From positions 1,555,675 to 1,619,674 of the forward strand of contig VFFE01007638.1 of NCBI GenBank assembly GCA_008921705.1: DNA of 64,000 nt. The letters run 5' to 3'. Shown piece by piece: positions 1-11,518 of this stretch (the stretch's first letter is position 1; every line of letters begins with the position of its first letter). The position numbers were made by a program, and so were the translations under genes. The notes beneath the pieces were generated by a model that saw only the letters and a list, made by a program, of their open reading frames with translations, searched no databases and was not told where the DNA came from. The stretch is from Burhinus oedicnemus. Its lineage: Eukaryota > Chordata > Aves > Charadriiformes > Burhinidae.

Positions 1-2780
1 AAATTAGAGAGGGGAGACAGTGATAGACACTGGACTATTCCAGTGAAAGAGATATTATCATGTAAGTTGCAAAGCACTTATACTGCTGCTACTGCTGCTC
101 TTCCAGATCTGCAAAGGCAGAAGCTGATCCCTAAGTGGAGACTTGCAGGACATCTTCTGTTCATTACCTTTCTTTTTGAGCTGATAATTTGGAAAACCAA
201 ATTAGAAATCTTCTGTCTAAACTTGCTATGAGTACTTCATAATAGCAGACTTTAACTTCAACCAAAATAAATACTGTGATTTAATTTACTGAGAATAAAA
301 GTGAGTAATAAAAAAATTGTAAATAGGGCTACATTGTAAATCACACACACAAGAAAAGACCACGTTGCATTTTATGGCAATAAATCCCCTGCTGCAAAGG
401 CAGTGCACGTGATTGTGAGGCTGGACTCCCCTCCTGCTGTTTCGAGTGCTCTGTGAGCACCCTCAGTGTGGTGCTTTGGAAGTCACCTTTGGGAGCTGTA
501 GTAATAACTGTACTGCAGGAACCAAATGTGGCAGCATTTACAGCCCCTTGAGGAGACGCTTTTGTACTCTCCCTCATACAGATGTAAAAGAACAGTTCCC
601 CTGACAGAGCATCTTTGGGAAACCTTCAGTTTGGACGGTATTTCACGTAACGAAAGGGAGATTTCTGGGTTTTGAACACGAGAGGAAAGAAATTAGAAAG
701 AAACTGGATTAGATAGGAAAAAAAACTAGACTGCTGTAATTTTACTTCTCGCACCAGGGTCACACACCTCCAGCAGCCTGCATGCAAGAGTTTTGGTGGT
801 TCATTTTCTCCCAGAGGCACTTGTATCTTGGCACCCTCCTTTCCTCCAACACGGGGTTTGGCTCAGTCTTCTCACCCTTGACTAAGAAGGCAGTGATATC
901 TTCTCTGCATACCCAGTGCACATTATTTTTAAAAGCAAGACCGCAGGAAAAATGCAGCAACAATGGTTAACAATAGAATAAAATACCAGAATAGATTTCA
1001 AGAAAGGAAAAAATTCAGCTTTTCATAACAGACAGGGCATTTCTGCCAACTGGATGAATGCTTCCTTGGAATTCCCTGACTTCTGACATATGTATGGAGA
1101 GACTGGATAAAAGAATTATTTACCTTCTTGCATGTCAGTGAGAATAATAGTTTTTAATGCAATAACTGTTGCTCTCGCTAATGGTCCATTTCCATATCAT
1201 TGTTTTATTGCATAAAACTTTTTATTGTATAAATGAAAAAATGAAATTATGTAGTACTATATTTAAAAGCAAGGCAAGCCATGTGGTTTCTAAAACTTTT
1301 TTATGTTGAAAGAATGACAGAATAGGTGACTCTTACGGGACAGTTTCAAAGGAACAGAATTCCCAGTAAAGAATTTTCTTTTTCTTTTAAAGATACTAAA
1401 CCAAATACAAACAAATTTAACACACACAAAACACTTAAAAAAACCAGTAAATTGCTGCTAAACAAATAAAAAATAAAATTCTTCTGTCCTATAAAAATCA
1501 TTCCAGGTTTGGGATTTTAAGAGATCTTATTAAAACAGATCTGAAAATATCTCAAATACTCCCACAGACTCCACAAGATATTCTAGGCCCCAAATGAGAG
1601 ACAAGGATGATGACTTTAGAAAAAGCATTGTGTAGCGTAATGGTGCCCTCACTCCTTAGCCTATGTTATCATTCATTTCTTCTTCTAAATGTATATAATT
1701 ACATTTTAAGATGTTCCTTAGAAGAAGCTTAGTGTAATTGCTATGATCCTGCTTAATAATACCTTGAGAAACAAAACAACAGATCCGAATAAAATACCCC
1801 TCCTTAAAGTATAAGTCAAAGGCTATCCACATGCAAGACTGAAAAATAATCAGATTTTGCATTCCATCCTTTCAACAATACAACTGCACTTTCAAATGTG
1901 CTTTGTTGTTTTCTTTTAATTCACTAAAATTAATCTTATAGATGTAGATGCCAGATTTGCATTAATTAAAACTCCACTGTAGAAGCCAGGCTTAATTGCA
2001 ATCAAATTTGCTTAATTATGCATGGCGAGAGATTCCCAAATGAGAAAGGTTTTAGTAAGGATTTTTGTTTTTTATACTGACAAAATAAATTGAAATTGTC
2101 ATTTTTTGTGTTTTATGTAACACTTGTAAATAATTTGTGGAGCACCTTAAGTCTTCTATGTAAAGCAATGTTATTGCTTAAGTAATTATAACAATCTGCA
2201 TTTTTCATTGTTAATTGTGGGTGTCAGCCTCATTAATTTTAATTTACAGCCTGTAATGAAATTAAGAAAATTTTGTGCTGATCTGCTGAAACTTGTCTTA
2301 TAGAAAGTTACTTAATAAAACTGAAGTTCAGAAAAGTAAGGAATCTATTCGTGCATTGTCAAGACAAGTAACAAATGTTCATTTTTCTCACAAGTTTTGC
2401 TTCTAATTTTAAATCAATATCTAGTAAAGCAATTTGTTTCAGAAAGTTTGAGAAAGTTCAATCTGCAAATTTTTCACTTCAAAGAGTAATTACATAGAAT
2501 GTAGACATAATATGTAGTTTTATTGCCAGTAGATAATATGCCACTGCACTCAAAAAATTTGTTGAAACTCTATTGTATTGTTCATACACTTTTATTCTGT
2601 CTGTACGTTGCTTGATTAGCGAGACAACCTAACTCACTGTACTGAACATTTAAAAAGGCAAATATTAATAACTTTGGAAATCACAAAATAGCACATCAGG
2701 AACTGTATTTGAAATGTGTAAACACAATTGTGTAAATGGAAGTGAGGAGCTGAATATATTTCCATAAAACTGCAAGAAAA
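1..2780. other. AT-rich unique DNA, no gene recognised
   Basis: No coding exon, RNA gene or interspersed repeat is recognisable here. The open frames are short (about 60-80 codons), lie on both strands and show no familiar protein motif. A GTAAGT sequence at 62-67 could be a splice donor, but the window edge hides any exon it would close. The stretch around 1955-2030 is unusual for its homeodomain/POU motifs and is listed separately. Composition is typical of avian intergenic or intronic DNA. Confidence 0.6.
1955..2026. promoter_or_regulatory. Candidate regulatory cluster: POU octamer plus TAATTA-type motifs
   Basis: A perfect octamer ATTTGCAT (1955-1962) overlaps a TTAATTAA core (1962-1969). 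About 20-60 bases on come CTTAATTG (1991-1998) and CTTAATTATGCAT (2011-2023). ATTTGCAT is the classic POU-factor site, and TAATTA/TAATTG are homeodomain cores. Such clustering is seen in developmental enhancers, but AT-rich DNA also makes these words by chance. No conservation data are available, so this is only a candidate. Confidence 0.25.
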
Positions 2781-2864
2781 AACCAAACCAAACCAAACCA
2801 AACCAAACCAAACCAAACCAAACCAAACCAAACCAAACCAAACGAAACCAAACCAAACGAAACC
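2781..2864. repeat. (AAACC)n pentanucleotide microsatellite
   Basis: About 17 copies of the 5-base unit AACCA run without indels. Two units read AACGA (2841-2845 and 2856-2860), a C-to-G change in the same position of the unit. On the minus strand it reads GGTTT, which creates artificial Phe-Gly-Leu-Val-Trp open frames in three phases. The unit resembles but is not the vertebrate telomere repeat TTAGGG. The flanks are unique sequence. Confidence 0.95.
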
Positions 2865-3221
2865 GTGAGTTTTATGAGTTGAAAGTCTGATGTCCTATAA
2901 GCCGGCACTGTCAGATCCGGAGAAGGATGTGTTATGCTGCAACTCTAATCTTTCCAGTGCATGTGGACATGAGCATGACTGCTGCTGTGGCCCTACTTTG
3001 GCAAGACCCTTACACACAAACCCTGCTCTAAGCATGAGATGCCTTACAGAAGTCAACAGGACTGAATATCATGTTCAAGCCTGCCCTTCTTCTTGCATTG
3101 AGATCTATTACATTTTTCTAAAAGACTAAAAATGTTACTTTTAGATTTGTTTATTACTGCACTTGATGATGGCAGTTATCCTTAACTCAGTTAGATCTTC
3201 ACCCCTGTGTTTAGCAGAGTT

Positions 3222-3253
3222 TTAGGTTTAAACCTAAGACTAAAGGTTTAAAC
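3222..3253. repeat. 16-bp palindrome with a repeated GTTTAAAC core
   Basis: TTAGGTTTAAACCTAA (3222-3237) is a perfect palindrome. The word AGGTTTAAAC recurs directly downstream at 3244-3253, so the 8-base palindromic core GTTTAAAC occurs twice within about 25 bases. No function is assigned. Confidence 0.8.
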
Positions 3254-6200
3254 TGTCCAGGAGAAGATAAGAAACTTTATCATTGTTCACGGAGGGCACC
3301 CAAAGTTGGTCAGATCTTGTTGCTACTTGGTTTCAGGGAAAGCTCCACATTTCCGATATATAAAAAAGAATCCTAGGTCTGCAAGCCCCATTAGTTTCTT
3401 ATGATCAGGAATTACTTTACAAAGCAAGTTCCATTTTCCTATTTAAACAAATACTTTTCTGTCTCATGAGGATAGTATTAAAGAGAACAAAACTACCCCA
3501 CCATTCATTTTAAAGTGTTAAAATAGAAATTATTTTGTAACAAATATAACGGATTAACTAATGAATATGAGATTATAATGTAGCATTAATAAAATTTTTT
3601 TTCTCTGATTACTCTAATACATTTTCCATCTCAATTAAGTGGTTTTGAATATTGGAATTATAACTTGTTAAAGTTAACATTTTGAAGATGTGAAAATATA
3701 TTAGGAATGTAATTAAGGGGTTGCACAAAATACAATGTATTTAAGTAATATGAAATTCAGGATAACTGAAAAGGTCTGCAAAAAGCTCAAACAGAAAGAA
3801 AATTCCAGTGTGATAAAAGTTTCCAGGTAGCTCTGTCTGGAAGCTTCCAGTGGAACAATCTAACAAAACCCCAAAGTCAATTCTATAATTCTAAATTCTA
3901 TAAAACTTCATGCTTTATTTCTGTATTATTTTACCTTTTTGATTATGTTTGGAAGATAAATTCTAAACATATTGCAGGTTTGGTTTTTTAAAGTTCTAAT
4001 ACAATAGAGAAAAATTGTTTCATTTGTTGTCCAGCACCTAAAATTCTGTGGTCTCATTCACTTTCTTCCAAAATGCACTCACCTATTTTGCTCAATACAA
4101 AAAATCTCACAGAACCAATTCCTTTTTCTTTCTTCATTGCCAAAATGTTTTCTCTGTACAATTCTGAAACTTCCATAAACTGTACTGTTCTTAAAATTAA
4201 GCATAATAACATAGCCAATAACCTTCTGTTCACATTGTCTATGGCCCCTTTATTTAGAGTTTCTTTTTAATATGCTCAGTCTTCTGCTTTTCAAACCTCA
4301 GCCCTTCAAACTCTATCCTTCCCTTCCTCTATTCTGCTGAGCTTGCATCATTGCCCCAGCCATGCAAGAAAACAGAAAGATATGGCTTAATTAGGCTGCA
4401 ACTTTATTAATTTAATTTATCTGGGGACTATCCAGCAGCAATTGCTACAATACAGGTCATAAATTTTTCATTAATTATTTTCACTTGTAGGAGGACTGCC
4501 ATCAGCTTTCATTCCCTCTGGCAGCAGGTCCTCAGCCCTCAGTGGGTGATCCACCACCATCTTTAAATGATGGTTAAGAAGGACAGGTTCTCTTCTTGTC
4601 ACACTATACTTTGAGAATCCTACTTCCAATACCCACCTTATTTTGAAGAGGCTTTTGGTTTTGTCCTTTTCTAATGCTGGTTGACCAAGGAAGCAGATCC
4701 TCTATGACAGTTCAAGTATCTGACAAGGATTTTACTTTCTTGGAGAGGCAGATAAGAGGAGGACTAGGCCAGACAGTCTAAGTCATAAACTCTCCACAGA
4801 TTAACAGGGTCAGTTAGTTGACCTGAGCTCCATTGACCTGCCAGGCTATCCACAGAGCTTTTTTCCACCTGGATGATTGACTCCCAAAACCTGTTAGTAA
4901 TGCAATGCTTAAAAGAGCGAGAACTCTTTTTCCTAGGTAGTCTACTAAAACAAACAAGGATCCAATTTTTGCACTGTAGATCTCACCTCAGAACTTCCCC
5001 TTTGCTCAGTTTAGTATTCCCAGAGCTCTTTCCTTTTTTCGTTTTTACTGGAAACTATCCATTGTGGATTTGCTTGTCATGCTTTATAATTGGTGTTAAG
5101 AGGCATTTATTGTTATGATCCTGCACACAATTGCACAATGCTTTGGATGAAAAAGCATTATATGATACCATAAAATTTAATGCAAAAAATGTGAATGAAC
5201 AGAAACAGCAATGGGCAAGTTGTGGGGAGAGGCTGTTATTTTTCTAGTATACAAAGACATTTCTCAAAAATCTAACATATATAATAAATATATGGAAGTA
5301 TATAAAAATTATAATACACATACCATGCACAATATTATATAAAATATATAAAATATAGACATGGGTTTTTTTAATATACCCACCTTTAAGAATTTGTAAT
5401 CTGAACATGTGGAAGCTAGCAGGAGAGGGGAAGAAATAATAAATCCATGATTGGGAAGATACGAGAAGAACCCCTGAGCTTGTGTTCTGCTCTCTGCTGT
5501 TACTTTTCCTGTATATAGCTTGCTACTCTAACTGAACACGAAAGTGTTCGCACATAATCTTGTAAAAAAGATGAGTCCCAGAATATACTGCATGATCTAA
5601 CACATGCTTGATCCACCACAACTGTACAGGTGAGAGATAAAAACACTGAAGCATAGAACTATTTTAACATATCAGAGAGAAAATATTTTAAAATTCTGAG
5701 GCCATTTTTACTTCACTACTGCAAATGGGGGGGGGTGTGGTTGGTTTTTTTTTTTTAGTTTTTCACATTGGCTTGTATTGAAATAATTTTCAATGTGTTT
5801 TTCGATATAAGCTAAAAATGCGTAGCAGAGACTTCCTAGGATTTGCCAGATATCATAAATAATGTCCAAAGCAGATTTCCAATCTTGTGTTTGAACTAAG
5901 TGTTCATGGTTGTAATGGATGATGGTCTTTTCAGTGTGCAATAAAACTAAGAATGAAATTACTCTGATGTGTTATAAAAATGTACAGAATTAAAACCAAG
6001 CAGTAATAATCTATGCTTCTAATATCCAGCACATAAGCAGATCTCCCTTCTTAAATTGATAGCAACTGGTACTTATACACCTTAGTGGTCTGCTGAATTT
6101 TGACGTTGTATCTGAGGGGTATATACAGAACAATACCAATAGGAAGGAAAATACCTTTAGGAAGTGAGTTCCAATCTACACACAGCATGCATGATATTTT

Positions 6201-7344
6201 TGTAGTGCTACTTATGACTTCTAACGTTGTCTTCTGGTAATAAATGTTACTTTTTCTGAAAGCAGGAATAACAGCGAAGCACAAAATAAACTGGGTTCTT
6301 TAAAAGGCTGAAAACTATTACATGTTCTACGGATATCTGCAGACCTAAGTCTTCTGATCACGAATGTCACCTGCTACTCCCCAGTGTTCTAGTGAGCTGC
6401 AAAAATGTAGAGAGAATGAGGTTGTTCCTATAGGAATGGTATAGTAATAACAATAAAAACAAAACACATAATACTGAGTAGATAGTGTCTTTTTGCCTGA
6501 TTTCAGTCCACTGTCATAAAAATGTTAAGTTCACAATGACAGAGGTTGAAATTTTATCGAAGATTACCTCTCTTGGCTGTCATTTTTAAATGGCGGGGCA
6601 TTTAGAACACTGAATTCATTCTAACACTGAATGTAATTTTAAAGCCAGGATGGCTACAGGGTCGGGGGAAACCAGGGTAGCCACCAGCAGCTGCTGGGCC
6701 GGTTGGGCTGGGTCCTCTCACAGGCACCACCTCAGCCTTCCACTTCTGTCATCTTCCCAGTGGCAACAATTTTTCTTTGCGGTTTGGTCTCTCATGCTTT
6801 TTCTCCTTTGTGGCTTTCCAGCCTATCACTGTCCTTTCTTCATTCTCCTCCGTCCCTCTCTGTTTCCCTGAGCGAGACCCGTAGAGGTTCAGCCCCTCAT
6901 TTCTAACACAGCCAAACTCCATTTTGCCCACCTGGCTAAGACAAATCACATCAGCTCTGCATAGAAGGGTTGTATTTAATCTCTTACGAAACGGATAATC
7001 TTTAATCTCTTCAAGTACACCCAGATGCTTACCTAATAATGTTAGTGTTCTGCTGAGGCACACATGTCAGTAGTATGCATAACAAATTAGAAAGGAGTAT
7101 TTTTGAAACCCGACATATAAGGTTCTCCTTAGGTTTTGGGAAAAAAACATTCTTTGCTAATGATTATGACATTTTCATATAGCCTGTATGAACCAACATA
7201 GCACAGTACCAATTTGTCCTGGATATGTAAATAAAGGTGTCAACAACTTTTTTTAACAGTTCAGCTAGCATTTAAACTTATTTTACTGTTCTTTTTTCTT
7301 TCTGTTCTCAAGGCAGGAAGACATTAATAACCGTGAAAAGTGAA

Positions 7345-7450
7345 TTAATAACAGAAAATAAAAAGAACAAAAAAGAAAGAGGAAAAGAAAATGAAAGAGA
7401 AAAAAACCAAAAATTAAAAACAAAGAGGAGATAAAGAAAGAGAAGAATAA
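7345..7450. repeat. Imperfect A/G-rich (polypurine) tract
   Basis: About 100 bases consist almost entirely of A and G on the plus strand, with GAAAGAG-like words and no fixed repeat unit. The Phe/Leu-rich open frame on the complementary strand (7283-7486) is a product of this composition, not a gene. Confidence 0.7.
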
Positions 7451-9856
7451 ACCAAAATCATGTTTGGAAAGGGAGGACTTTGGCATTCTTATTTAATTAT
7501 CAGTGGATACACAGGATAGAGTAAAGAGATCTATTTCAAAACTGTGACTTAATGACAAGTTGATGTGTAATACTTTGCCTGAAGACCCAGACAACATCGT
7601 TAAGAGAGAGACAAGTAAATTGTAGGTAAGAAATAAAAATAAATGTTTCCGCACCTCTGACATAACTGTAAAAGTTAAAAGGCTACTGATAAATTGGAGA
7701 CAAATGACTATTATTCTGGCAAAATAAGGAATCTTAATTCATTTTTGGATAACAATATTGCCAGCTCTTGCAATTTTATTATTAGTCTCATGATATTTGA
7801 TGCTTTTCTTAAAGACCTAGCTCCTAGATTTATACTAATTAGGAGGCTATTAACTTTCATAAAAAAAATCGTATTTCCAGTCCTGATACCTAAGTGGAAA
7901 AAAAATTAGATCATTTCCTAAAAGTGTGAAAGATAGAAGTCAAACAAGGAGAATCCCAAACACGTTAGTAAAAAAAACAACCCAAGCCTATGAATTCTGG
8001 AAGTCTTACTCATGATTTCTGAATATTTGGCAACGCTATATTAACTATAATTAAGTTAGAGATTTATTAGATAATAAAAACAGCAAAGCTGATAAGAAGC
8101 TTCTGCACTAAAAAAGCAGAACATGCTGAAAATCAGCCAAAAGAAGGTGAAATTCCAAAAGATTTCAGTTTGCAATGGAAACTTACTTTTTTGTTGCTTT
8201 CCATAACAAAAAATCTGACTAATTTTAAAAAACAGTTTTCAGAACCTGACTTGTTTCACTGGTAACACACCCAACCTACTATCGTAATTTTCACTTCTTA
8301 GGGAGACATGAATATTGCTGAATTCCTGTCCATCACCATTTTAATCTTCTCAGATTTCAGTGATTTGACATTGTTCAGGCAGCATAAGACCTTAATGCTA
8401 GTAAGATGACTTGAGTAGACAGCTCTAGTTAATTTTTTCTGTTTCACAGTTTTTAGGAAAACTGAAATTTAGGAATTGCACTCATCTAATAGCCAAAACC
8501 CAGCCTTTTACCTTAATCTCAAACACTCTCTGATAAGAGACAATCACTGAAATAACGTGCCATATGAACCAACTTTTCTTCCTGCAACACAGGGAGATGG
8601 ATGTGTGAATGGTTATTCAAATGTTGTGCAAATTATGAAGTCCATCCACATTGCTTTGACAAAGGAATATAAGCCCTGGAAGCAGACTATGTTAAGTCTA
8701 ATGATAAATTAAATAAAAAATATGACCTCAATAGTGTGTGCAGCTCTACCACTTCCAAGAAATAACAACAATGACCAGGTACGTTTTTAACCAGAAAAAA
8801 ACCCATGGAGATTCACAGATTCCTACCTGTCCAATGAATACTTTCTGTTGCTGCTCCTCCTGCAGTTTTTTGAGGAAAAATCCTTTCTGTCTCTGCTTAA
8901 ATTTTCCATTTATACTGACCATATACTACTGTACCACCATCTGAGTGTCCAGATCTTAATTACCAGGGCAGTACTCCACTGGCCTCATCCACTTTGCTGT
9001 AGTGACACCATAGCTGTTCCTTAACATCTGAATTCTTGGATATGATGGGCACAGTGTAAGCCCTTCTGATCTACTTGTCTCCCAGTGCCTGAAAGCCCTA
9101 TCAGATTTGAAACTGGCCCAGAAAACTCCAGCCTGACCAAAAATGTCATCATCGTCAAATTTGGGCAGCCTAGTCACAACTCCAGTCCCATAGTCTGTTA
9201 CAGTAATAGAGTGTTATGGTCTGTATAGAGCTATCTATATATTCTAGCTGGGTCCATAACACTCAGCTGCAGTACAATACTGGCTGGAGAACCTGGACCA
9301 ATTATTGGATGAAGTTTGTCTTCTTGCCCCATGTAGCTCCTGCATCCTTCTCTAACCTCAGACTCTGGGTATGATTTGAGACCTAGATCTCCTTGCACTT
9401 TTCTGCAACTACCGATTACCTGCAATATCTTGTCTACATGTCCATGATTCTGTGGCAGACCAAGAATACCTATGGCTGCCCTAGGTGACACCAAGTTCCT
9501 TCTCATATTCCAAGGAGAGACAATTTTTGGTACTTCTGCTGGCCACGTATTGTCTTTAATTCTGTGCCATTCTGTCCCAGACTTCCTCCCTACATTCAGG
9601 AATAAAGAGAGAGGAAGGACTCTGTATTTTCCATGTTCCTTCTCTGGAGAGACAGAACACCTTTTCAGAATCGTTACATCCCTACCCATCAGTTTCTTAT
9701 TTGACCTACCTGTAAATACACTGTTTGGATATTGCTGCTCAGTCCTAATTGCTGCTCTGGAGTCAAGCAGTCACAGAACCATAGAATCACTTAGATTAGA
9801 AGGGGCCTTTAAGATCATTGAGTCCAACCACAAAGCTAACACTGCCAAAACCACCA

Positions 9857-10573
9857 CTAAACCATGTCCCTAAGCACCACGTCAACCCATCTTTTAAATA
9901 CCTCCAGGGATGGTGATTCCACCACTTCCCTGGGCAGCCTGTTCCAATGCTCGATAACCCTTTCTGTGAAGAAATTTTTCCTAATATCCAATCTAAACCT
10001 CCCCTGACGTAACTTGAGGCCATTTCCTCTTGTCCTATTGGTTGTTACTTGGGAGAAGAGATTGACCCCCACGTCACTACAACTTCCTTTCAGGTAGTTG
10101 TAGAGAGAAATAAGGTCTCCGTTCGGACTCCTTTTCTCCAGGCTAAACAACCCCAGTTCCCTGCGCTGCTCCTCATACGACTTGTTCTCTAGACCCTTCA
10201 CCAGCTTTGTTGCCCTTCTCTGGATATGCTGCAGCACCTCATTGTCCTTCTTGTAGTGAGGGGCCCAAAACTGAACACAGTATTCAAGGTGGGGCCTCAC
10301 CAGTGCCAAGTACAGAGGGACAATCACTTCCCTAGTCCTGCTGGTCACACTGTTCCTGATACAAGCCAGGATACTATAGGCCGCCTTGGCCACCTGGGCA
10401 CACTGCTGGCTCATATTCAGCCAATTGTCAGCCAACACCCCCAGGTCCTTTTCCACCAGGCAGCTTTCCAGCCACTCTTCCCCAAGCCTGTAGCACTGCA
10501 TGGTGTTATTGTAACCCAAGTGCAGGACCCAACACTTGGCCTTGTTGAACCTCATACCATTGGCCTCAGCTCA
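9857..10573 (-). pseudogene. CR1 RT, C-terminal portion (ORF remnant)
   Basis: This open frame encodes the thumb and C-terminal part of a CR1 RT. Visible conserved stretches include [47 protein letters not shown] and LSLEVFK-like residues near the end, finishing at the natural stop near 9857. Upstream it is in the same frame as the palm-containing segment, separated only by a TGA (10571-10573) where CR1 relatives have Trp in an LDRWAE-like context. The break is therefore a single nonsense change. The plus-strand frames over the same bases (10226-10603, 10536-10856) are antisense shadows. Confidence 0.9.
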
Positions 10574-10908
10574 TCTATCCAGCATGTCCAGATCCCTCTG
10601 TAGGGCCATCCTATTCTCAAGCAGGTCTACACTCCCACCTAACTTGGTGCTGTCTGCAAACTTACTGAGGGTGCACTCAATCTCTTCCAGGTTGTTGATA
10701 AAGGTATTAAACAGAACTGGCCCCAGTACTGAGCCCTGGGGAGCACCACTTGTAACTGGACACCACATAGATTTCACTCCGTTCACCACAACTCTTTGGG
10801 CCCGGCCTTCCAGCCAGTTTTTGACCCAGCAAAGAGTACATCCATCCAAGCCATGAGCAGTCAGTTTCTCCAGGAGAATGCTGTGGGAAACTGTGTCAAA
10901 GGCTTTAC
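10574..10908 (-). pseudogene. CR1 RT, palm portion with an altered FADD motif
   Basis: The translation reads SKAFDTVSH, then [17 protein letters not shown], then [15 protein letters not shown], the standard CR1 order. The catalytic box reads FADSTKLGG. The first Asp is at 10652-10654, and the second position is Ser (AGC at 10649-10651) where active RTs need Asp. This copy could not have been catalytic even without its frame breaks. The frame is cut at its 5' side by the palindromic insertion at 10914-10940. Confidence 0.9.
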
Positions 10909-10945
10909 TAAAGTGTCCTGGTTTGGCCCAAACCACGACATAAAG
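10909..10945. mobile_element. 27-bp TG...CA palindrome flanked by a 5-bp duplication (TAAAG)
   Basis: Inside the RT frame, between the codons for YLDF and SKAFD, lies a foreign 27-bp block (10914-10940). Its left arm TGTCCTGGTTTGG (10914-10926) and right arm CCAAACCACGACA (10928-10940) are reverse complements with one mismatch, around a single central C. TAAAG precedes it (10909-10913) and follows it (10941-10945). Removing block plus one TAAAG restores the expected CR1 reading across the site. TG...CA ends and a 5-bp duplication are retroviral-type integration marks. The arms resemble avian LTR termini as I remember them (unverified). An LTR element deleted down to its ends is my preferred reading. 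Confidence 0.7.
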
Positions 10946-11211
10946 TCCAGGTAGACAACATCCACAGCCTTTCCCTCATCCACTAAGTGGGTCACCTTGT
11001 CATAGAAAGAGATCAAATTAGTCAAGCAGGACCTGTCTTTCCTGAACTCATGCTGACTGGGCCTGATCACCTGGTTATCCTGTATGTGCTGCGTAATGCC
11101 ATTCAGGATGATCTGTTCCATAACCTTCCCCAGCACCAAGGTCACACTGACAGGCCTGTAGTTCCCTGGATCCTCCTTCCAGCCCTTCTTGTGGATGGGC
11201 ATCCCAGTCAA
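10946..11211 (-). pseudogene. CR1 RT, fingers and palm start (ORF remnant)
   Basis: The segment encodes [42 protein letters not shown] and AVDVVYLDF, matching the CR1 RT N-terminal blocks in order. The last block carries the first catalytic Asp region and is cut by the palindromic insertion. At its 5' side it overlaps the next ORF segment in a different frame. The cause is a short deletion near 11205 that removes the residues normally between VPLDW and PIHKKG. Confidence 0.88.
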
Positions 11212-11518
11212 GTGGGACCTCCCCAGTTAGCCAGGACTGCTGATACATGGTGGAAAGTGGCTTGGTGAGCACTTCCACCAGCTCCCTCAGCACCCTTGGG
11301 TGGATCCCATCTGGTCCCATAGACTTGTGTATGTCTAAGTGCTGTAGCAAGTCACTCACCGTTTCCCCGTGGATTATGGGGGCTTCATTCTGCTCCCTGC
11401 CCTTGTCTACTAGCTCAGGAGGCTGGGTACTCAGGGAACAACTGGTCTTACTGTTAAAGACTGAGGCAAAGAAGGCATTAAGTACCTCAGTCTTTTCCTC
11501 ATTCTTTCCTCCATCCAA
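11206..11518 (-). pseudogene. CR1 ORF2 linker and RT start (ORF remnant)
   Basis: The minus-strand translation contains [16 protein letters not shown], then [19 protein letters not shown] and [10 protein letters not shown], the usual region just before the RT fingers. It is continuous to about 11518. Beyond this (11519-11850) CR1-like residues continue with stops, for example [13 protein letters not shown] and LNRELWLQLREK. Confidence 0.85.

Larger units (their letters stand above)
2865..9771. other. Non-coding DNA with simple tracts; no gene recognised
   Basis: This is mostly AT-rich unique sequence. Landmarks are a 16-bp palindrome (3222-3237), an AT-rich tract around 5270-5360, G9 followed by T12 at 5727-5756, and a purine-rich A/G tract at about 7345-7450. 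Bases 8950-9770 are less AT-rich and contain overlapping open frames on both strands (minus 9231-9689, 152 codons; plus 9472-9873). I recognise no domain in either, and the plus frame runs into the antisense of the adjoining CR1. An old unclassified repeat is possible for 8950-9770. A GTACGT donor-like site at 8779 follows CAG, but no convincing exon accompanies it. Confidence 0.5.

Noticed and set aside
2781..2864. Interstitial telomeric repeat
   Set aside because: The unit is AAACC, not CCCTAA/TTAGGG.
2634..2908. Minus-strand open frames rich in Phe-Gly-Leu-Val-Trp
   Set aside because: They are three-phase translations of the (AAACC)n microsatellite.
7283..7486. Phe/Leu-rich, membrane-like minus-strand frame
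   Set aside because: It reads the complement of an A/G-rich tract; composition alone gives the apparent hydrophobicity.
9231..9689. 152-codon minus-strand frame next to the CR1
   Set aside because: No domain, no splice context, and an overlapping plus frame of similar length. It may be old repeat sequence, but not a supported gene.
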